Of a stretch of DNA of 16,884 bases, positions 15,470-16,884 are shown piece after piece. Within the stretch, counting starts at the first letter, position 1, and each line of letters starts with the position of its first letter. The stretch is taken from NCBI GenBank assembly GCA_029240475.1, contig JAREAF010000011.1:1-16884 (forward strand), read 5' to 3'. This DNA comes from Rhodospirillales bacterium (GTDB lineage: Bacteria > Pseudomonadota > Alphaproteobacteria > JAREAF01). The position numbers were made by a program, and so were the translations under genes. The notes below the pieces were generated by a model. It was not told the origin of the DNA and ran no database searches. It saw only the letters and a program-made list of their open reading frames with translations.

Positions 15470-15796
15470 ATGAGCACCTTCGACGAACGCGAAAAGGGTT
15501 TCGAAGCCAAGTACAAGCATGATCAGGAGAGCCTGTTCAAGGTCACCGCGCGGCGCAACAAGCTGCTGGGCCTATGGGCCGCCGAGCAGCTCGGCCTCTC
15601 GGGCGCGGAAGCGGAGGCCTATGCAAGGAGCATCGTGGCGGCCGATTTCGAGAAGCCGGGCGATGACGACGTGCTGCAGAAGGTGATGACCGACCTCTCG
15701 GCCAAGGGCGTGCAGGTGACGGAGCACGCGCTGCGCAAGCGCCTGGCCGATTTGACCCAGACCGCGCGCGAGCAGGTCGCCAAGCAGTCGGGCTAG
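15470..15796 (+). CDS. F1-ATPase inhibitor zeta subunit (DUF1476)
   Basis: A 108-residue, mostly helical, charged protein that matches the DUF1476 family throughout: FDEREKGFEAKYKHDQESLFKVTARRNKLLGLWAAEQLG, then YARSIVAADFEKPGDDDVLQKV and ALRKRLADL. In Paracoccus denitrificans the family member is the zeta subunit, whose N-terminal region inserts into F1 and blocks ATP hydrolysis; inhibition here is inferred from family. The family is essentially alphaproteobacterial, which helps place the organism. ATG 15470 is preceded by GAGGGAG at a slightly long distance. The stop TAG lies in CTAG (15793-15796), which also gives the stop of the convergent yaiI-like gene. Confidence 0.93.
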   Translation: MSTFDEREKGFEAKYKHDQESLFKVTARRNKLLGLWAAEQLGLSGAEAEAYARSIVAADFEKPGDDDVLQKVMTDLSAKGVQVTEHALRKRLADLTQTAREQVAKQSG

Positions 15797-16266
15797 CCGC
15801 TCCCAAACCCCTCCCGCTTCAGCCGGTTCACCGCCTCGTCGAGCGCCGAGAGAAAGGTCGAGCGCTGGCGCGGCGAGAAGGGCTTCGGCCCGCCGCTGAC
15901 CTCGCCGAGTGCGCGCAGGTCCTGCATCAGCGCGCGCGTCGCGAGCGCGGCGCCGATCGAGCTCATGGTCATGCGCCGGCCATCCGGCGCAATCACCTCG
16001 GCCCCCGCTTTGAGACACCGATCCGCGAGCGGCAGGTCGGAGGTGACGACGATCGTGCCGGCGCGGGCGCGCTGGGCGATCCAATCGTCCACCGCGTCGA
16101 AGCCGCTGCCCACCACCACGCGATGGATCTTCGGATGCTTCGGCACGGCGATCCAGGCGTTCGCCACGACCTGCATCGCGAGCCCGTACCGCTCCGCCAC
16201 CCGGTAGGCTTCCGCCTTCACCGGGCAGGCGTCGGCGTCGATGAGGATCTCGATCTCTTGTTCCAT
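15793..16266 (-). CDS. YaiI/YqxD-family protein (UPF0178, DUF188)
   Basis: A 157-residue protein with the DUF188 hallmark near its N terminus: LIDADACPVK (D10, D12, C14, P15), followed by VVANAWIAVP, VGSGFDAVDDWIA, VVTSDLPLADRCL and, near the C terminus, GPKPFSPRQRSTF. The fold is related to PIN/NYN nucleases, with conserved acidic residues suggesting metal binding, but the function is unproven. ATG 16266 is preferred over the adjacent GTG 16269. No ribosome site precedes either, because a 10-bp hairpin ends only 10 nt upstream. Its stop overlaps the convergent zeta stop in CTAG. Confidence 0.9.
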   Translation of the reverse strand: MEQEIEILIDADACPVKAEAYRVAERYGLAMQVVANAWIAVPKHPKIHRVVVGSGFDAVDDWIAQRARAGTIVVTSDLPLADRCLKAGAEVIAPDGRRMTMSSIGAALATRALMQDLRALGEVSGGPKPFSPRQRSTFLSALDEAVNRLKREGFGSG

Positions 16267-16276
16267 CACATGAAAG

Positions 16277-16309
16277 AAGGGCTGCCGCGGGGTTCACCGG
16301 GCAGCCCTT
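16277..16309 (-). terminator. 10-bp hairpin after the small ORF and before yaiI-like gene
   Basis: On the minus strand AAGGGCTGCC (16309-16300) pairs perfectly with GGCAGCCCTT (16286-16277) around a 13-nt loop, and CTTTC follows. It resembles an intrinsic terminator with a weak U-tract, placed 46 nt after the 25-codon ORF's stop and 10 nt before the yaiI-like ATG. It could end the small transcript or attenuate yaiI expression. Confidence 0.55.
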
Positions 16310-16355
16310 CCATTGTCGAACCGCGTTCCGGCTTTGCGGCCGGACGAACGATCGG

Positions 16356-16433
16356 TCAGCCGAGCCGGACCCCGCCGGAGGCGACGATCCAGGTCACGGA
16401 AGCCGCCGACCGCGGCGTATGACAATGAGACAC
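16356..16433 (-). CDS. 25-residue small protein or leader peptide with exceptional ribosome site
   Basis: A 26-codon ORF on the minus strand starts at GTG 16433 and stops at TGA 16356. The peptide has an H-C-H tripeptide at residues 3-5, a small hydrophobic core VTWIVA (13-18) and ends GGVRLG; it is too short and polar for a clear membrane helix. I do not recognise the family. Support comes from its surroundings. The start follows a Shine-Dalgarno sequence complementary to the whole 16S rRNA 3' tail, with GGAGG 7 nt from GTG. A promoter-like pair lies upstream and a hairpin downstream. It sits between a ChrB-domain gene and the yaiI-like gene. It may be a true small protein, a leader peptide controlling yaiI, or part of a regulatory RNA. 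Confidence 0.6.
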   Translation of the reverse strand: MSHCHTPRSAASVTWIVASGGVRLG

Positions 16434-16450
16434 TGGATCACCTCCTTTCT
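16433..16450 (-). promoter_or_regulatory. extended Shine-Dalgarno complementary to the 16S rRNA 3' end
   Basis: The minus strand reads AGAAAGGAGGTGATCCAG, the exact complement of the terminal 18 nt of a typical alphaproteobacterial 16S rRNA (ending CTCCTTTCT). Most ribosome sites pair over 4-7 nt. The last G is the first base of the GTG start, so pairing runs into the start codon. Flanking bases do not match 16S rRNA. Confidence 0.8.
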
Positions 16451-16469
16451 GTTGGTTGACGATGCCCCT

Positions 16470-16498
16470 CATATAGTCGAGCGGCGCCCCATTGAAAA
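16470..16498 (-). promoter_or_regulatory. promoter-like pair upstream of the 25-codon ORF
   Basis: On the minus strand TTTTCA (16493-16498) and TATATG (16470-16475) are separated by exactly 17 nt, each matching consensus at four of six positions, in otherwise GC-rich DNA. A transcript would start near 16463 and have a leader of about 30 nt before the GTG. Confidence 0.45.
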
Positions 16499-16521
16499 GC
16501 GGCAGTTCCGAAAAAGCCGGA

Positions 16522-16884
16522 TCACCGCAGTTTCGCGGTACCTCCAAGGCCGGCATAGAGCGCGTCCAGGGCCGCTCCGCCCGCTTCGAGTCGGTCCGGA
16601 TCGCTGCGCCGGAGCGCGGCGATGCCGGCCAGCAGGCGCCCCAGCCCCTCCGTCTCCGGGCGCCCGAACCGCCGGTCCTTCAGGTCGAGATCGTGGATCA
16701 TCTCCGCGATCGCGCCGAGCGCGCCGTCCTTCGGCGCGAAGGTCTGGGTCAGCGTCTCGAAGGTGCAGCGCCCCTCCCCATGGCCGTACTCCGCCTCGAA
16801 CATGTCGAAGCGGATCTCGCCCTTCCTCGGCTTGTGCCGCGCGGGATCGACGAAGCGGAAGCGCGCCTCGATGTCGATGAAGCG
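16522..16884 (-). CDS. ChrB-domain protein (chromate resistance-like), C-terminal part
   Basis: The gene runs off the right edge; 120 residues of its C-terminal part are visible. They start RFIDIEARFRFVDPARH, continue with FDMFEAEYGHGEGRCTFETLTQTF, and end in a helical region with GLGRLLAGIAALRRSD. This matches the C-terminal domain of ChrB, in which RFIDPxARF and HxGxxCTFD are conserved. ChrB proteins are associated with chromate resistance and may sense or regulate; stand-alone ChrB-domain proteins occur widely without a chromate link. An internal ATG at 16803 is not the true start, because the conserved RFID block lies upstream of it. A short hairpin (16524-16539) overlaps the last codons, with a TTTTT soon after on the minus strand, a weak terminator candidate. 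Confidence 0.72.
   Translation of the reverse strand, partial: RFIDIEARFRFVDPARHKPRKGEIRFDMFEAEYGHGEGRCTFETLTQTFAPKDGALGAIAEMIHDLDLKDRRFGRPETEGLGRLLAGIAALRRSDPDRLEAGGAALDALYAGLGGTAKLR

Noticed and set aside
16433..16450. Fragment of a 16S rRNA gene
   Set aside because: Only the last 18 nt match. The preceding bases do not resemble the conserved 16S helix 45 region, and the match sits in the right orientation and distance to act as a ribosome site for a GTG start.
1..16884. CRISPR array, tRNA or rRNA genes, toxin-antitoxin or defence system
   Set aside because: No regularly spaced repeats, no cloverleaf-like or rRNA sequence, and no nuclease/toxin pairs were seen beyond the DNA-repair genes described.

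Overview
The window looks like about 17 kb of chromosome from a GC-rich alphaproteobacterium, most likely of the order Hyphomicrobiales (Rhizobiales). The main clues are a gene for the alphaproteobacterial F1-ATPase inhibitor (zeta subunit, DUF1476), a rhizobial-type choline uptake operon (choXWV), a ligase-associated exonuclease/DNA ligase pair, dense gene packing on both strands, and a perfect complement to the 16S rRNA 3' tail ending in CTCCTTTCT. All assignments come from reading motifs by eye; no database search was run.

Layout. 43-2052 (minus) is a three-gene set: a secreted calcineurin-like phosphoesterase, a HIT-family protein overlapping it by 4 nt, and an HD-domain protein. 2093-5175 (plus) is a compact DNA-processing operon: a metallo-beta-lactamase-fold exonuclease, a GNAT acetyltransferase and an ATP-dependent DNA ligase. 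The Lhr-type helicase and second phosphoesterase that often accompany such pairs are not in the window. 5301-5651 is a small cupin, convergent with a nucleotidyltransferase-fold protein (5656-6207). A short palindromic intergenic repeat and an MFS transporter (6429-7697) follow.

7702-12950 is the metabolic core. A choline dehydrogenase gene (betA, minus) is divergent from choX-choW-choV (plus), which encode a periplasmic choline-binding protein, a permease and an ATPase. Choline imported by ChoXWV would be oxidised by BetA towards glycine betaine. No betB or betI lies in the window. A HAD-family phosphatase (12984-13703) follows choV.

13704-14580 is an AT-richer insert carrying a frameshifted DUF4328-like membrane protein gene with its own promoter-like sequence; it looks horizontally acquired and decaying. 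14581-16266 holds an NRDE/TANGO2-family protein (minus), the ATPase inhibitor zeta (plus) and a YaiI/YqxD-family protein (minus). The window ends inside a ChrB-domain (chromate resistance-like) gene at 16522-16884.

The most unusual element is at 16277-16498 on the minus strand. A promoter-like sequence is followed by a Shine-Dalgarno sequence complementary to the last 18 nt of 16S rRNA, a 25-codon ORF starting with GTG, and a GC-rich hairpin directly in front of the yaiI-like start codon. It looks like an undescribed small protein or leader-peptide unit.
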